5,083 nucleotides of DNA, taken from positions 1-5,083 of the forward strand of contig RZYX01000119.1 of assembly GCA_009930155.1 (NCBI GenBank), read 5' to 3'. The DNA comes from Clostridia bacterium. Lineage in GTDB: Bacteria; Bacillota_A; Clostridia; Oscillospirales; Acutalibacteraceae. A program made the position numbers and the translations under genes. Shown here piece after piece: positions 4,592 through 5,083 of the stretch. The notes under the pieces are model-generated. The model made no database searches, had not been told where the DNA came from, and saw nothing but the letters and a program-made list of their open reading frames with translations. Each line of letters starts with the position of its first letter. Position 1 is the stretch's first letter.

Positions 4592-5083
4592 ATGAAAAAG
4601 ATTTTTGTTTTTCTCTTATCTTTTGCTTTGTTAACCCCTATTTTTTTCGGTCCTGCGGCTGAAGCTCGTGCAAGCATTAATAAACCAGCGGCAAACCAAT
4701 CAACACAGTCAAAAATACCGATAATAAAAACCATGCCTACCGATGACGGTTGGTTGGGTAATATTGACAACGGTTTGCAGCTTGCCCAGCAGCAAAACAA
4801 AAAAATCATTCTATTTTACGCGCTCTATTTACACGGTCAATATGGGATGACACAAGGTTATGCTGCGACCTACTATGTCGAACAGCCGGAATTCAAAAAT
4901 GCCGTCAAGGACAAATATATTTTGGTCTATTATACGCAGCATACAGCCGACCAAACTCTTAAAAGCAAATATAACATTGACGAAAATTCACAGATGGATA
5001 TGCTGATTCTCGATTCCTCAGGAAATGAATTGGCAAGAGAACAAAAAGCGGTGTCTGTTCAACATCTGGTAGATTTCGTTAAT
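4592..5083 (+). CDS. Secreted thioredoxin-fold-like protein without cysteines (partial)
   Basis: The frame is open for 164 codons to the window edge, so the C-terminus is missing. Residues 1-25 are a clear Sec signal peptide (MKKIFVFLLSFALL…, ending AEA), so the protein acts outside the cytoplasm. Residues 26-48 are a linker. From residue 52 the order DDGWLGNIDNGLQLAQQQNKKIILFYA … VEQPEFKNAVKDKYILVYYT … SKYNIDENSQMDMLILDSSGNELARE follows secreted thioredoxin_7/DUF255-like proteins (helix, strand, helix, strand, then the LLD-x-x-G hairpin). The active-site position reads YALYLHGQYGM instead of a WCxxC-type motif. No cysteine occurs anywhere in the visible part, and the usual cis-proline before the last strand is absent too. 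A redox role is therefore unlikely, and a structural or binding role is more plausible. The promoter and ribosome binding site are strong. Confidence 0.72.
   Translation, partial: MKKIFVFLLSFALLTPIFFGPAAEARASINKPAANQSTQSKIPIIKTMPTDDGWLGNIDNGLQLAQQQNKKIILFYALYLHGQYGMTQGYAATYYVEQPEFKNAVKDKYILVYYTQHTADQTLKSKYNIDENSQMDMLILDSSGNELAREQKAVSVQHLVDFVN

Noticed and set aside
4525..4809. Minus-strand 94-codon open frame
   Set aside because: Overlaps the signal-peptide gene on the other strand, which has a promoter, ribosome binding site and natural protein sequence; this frame has none of these.

Overview
The window is AT-rich DNA with strong AGGAGG-type ribosome binding sites, TATAAT-type promoters and a SpoVK/CbxX-type AAA+ gene. 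That suggests a low-GC Firmicute. A diderm Negativicutes-like host is possible but is only a guess from gene style. Almost everything reads on the minus strand; only the last gene reads on the plus strand.

Layout from left to right. (1) 1-256 is non-coding. It holds one copy of a 60-bp-plus intergenic repeat cut by the window edge, a small palindrome, and a 7-codon reading frame with a perfect Shine-Dalgarno. (2) 257-2564 is a CbxX/SpoVK-type AAA+ ATPase gene split in two by an intact 1200-bp IS3-family element (IS407-like) at 996-2195. The 4-bp target duplication GTCA is still perfect. Removing the element and one GTCA restores a continuous reading frame of about 367 codons, so the disruption looks recent. 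(3) 2564-2734 is a 56-codon gene for a helical, single-pass membrane protein. Its stop codon overlaps the start of the AAA+ gene (TAATG), so the two are probably translationally coupled. (4) 2735-2883 is a short gap with a REP-like motif. (5) 2884-3882 encodes a 37-kDa nucleoid-associated protein (NdpA/YejK, NA37 family). (6) 3883-4591 is a long intergenic region. It contains a palindromic repeat cluster, the second copy of the 60-bp repeat (here a 21-bp hairpin followed by T6), an extended -10 promoter that could make a small RNA of about 100 nt, and a 52-codon minus-strand reading frame of unknown status. (7) 4592-5083 starts a secreted thioredoxin-fold-like protein that has no cysteines; it runs off the window.

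How the parts relate: ndpA, the small membrane protein and the AAA+ ATPase lie in one direction and could form one unit, ended by the left copy of the repeat hairpin. The likely but unproven idea is a membrane-anchored AAA+ module encoded next to a nucleoid protein, now inactivated by the IS in this strain. The 1200-bp element itself looks complete: OrfA, an A AAA AAC frameshift site, an OrfB with an exact DD35E triad, and matching ends.
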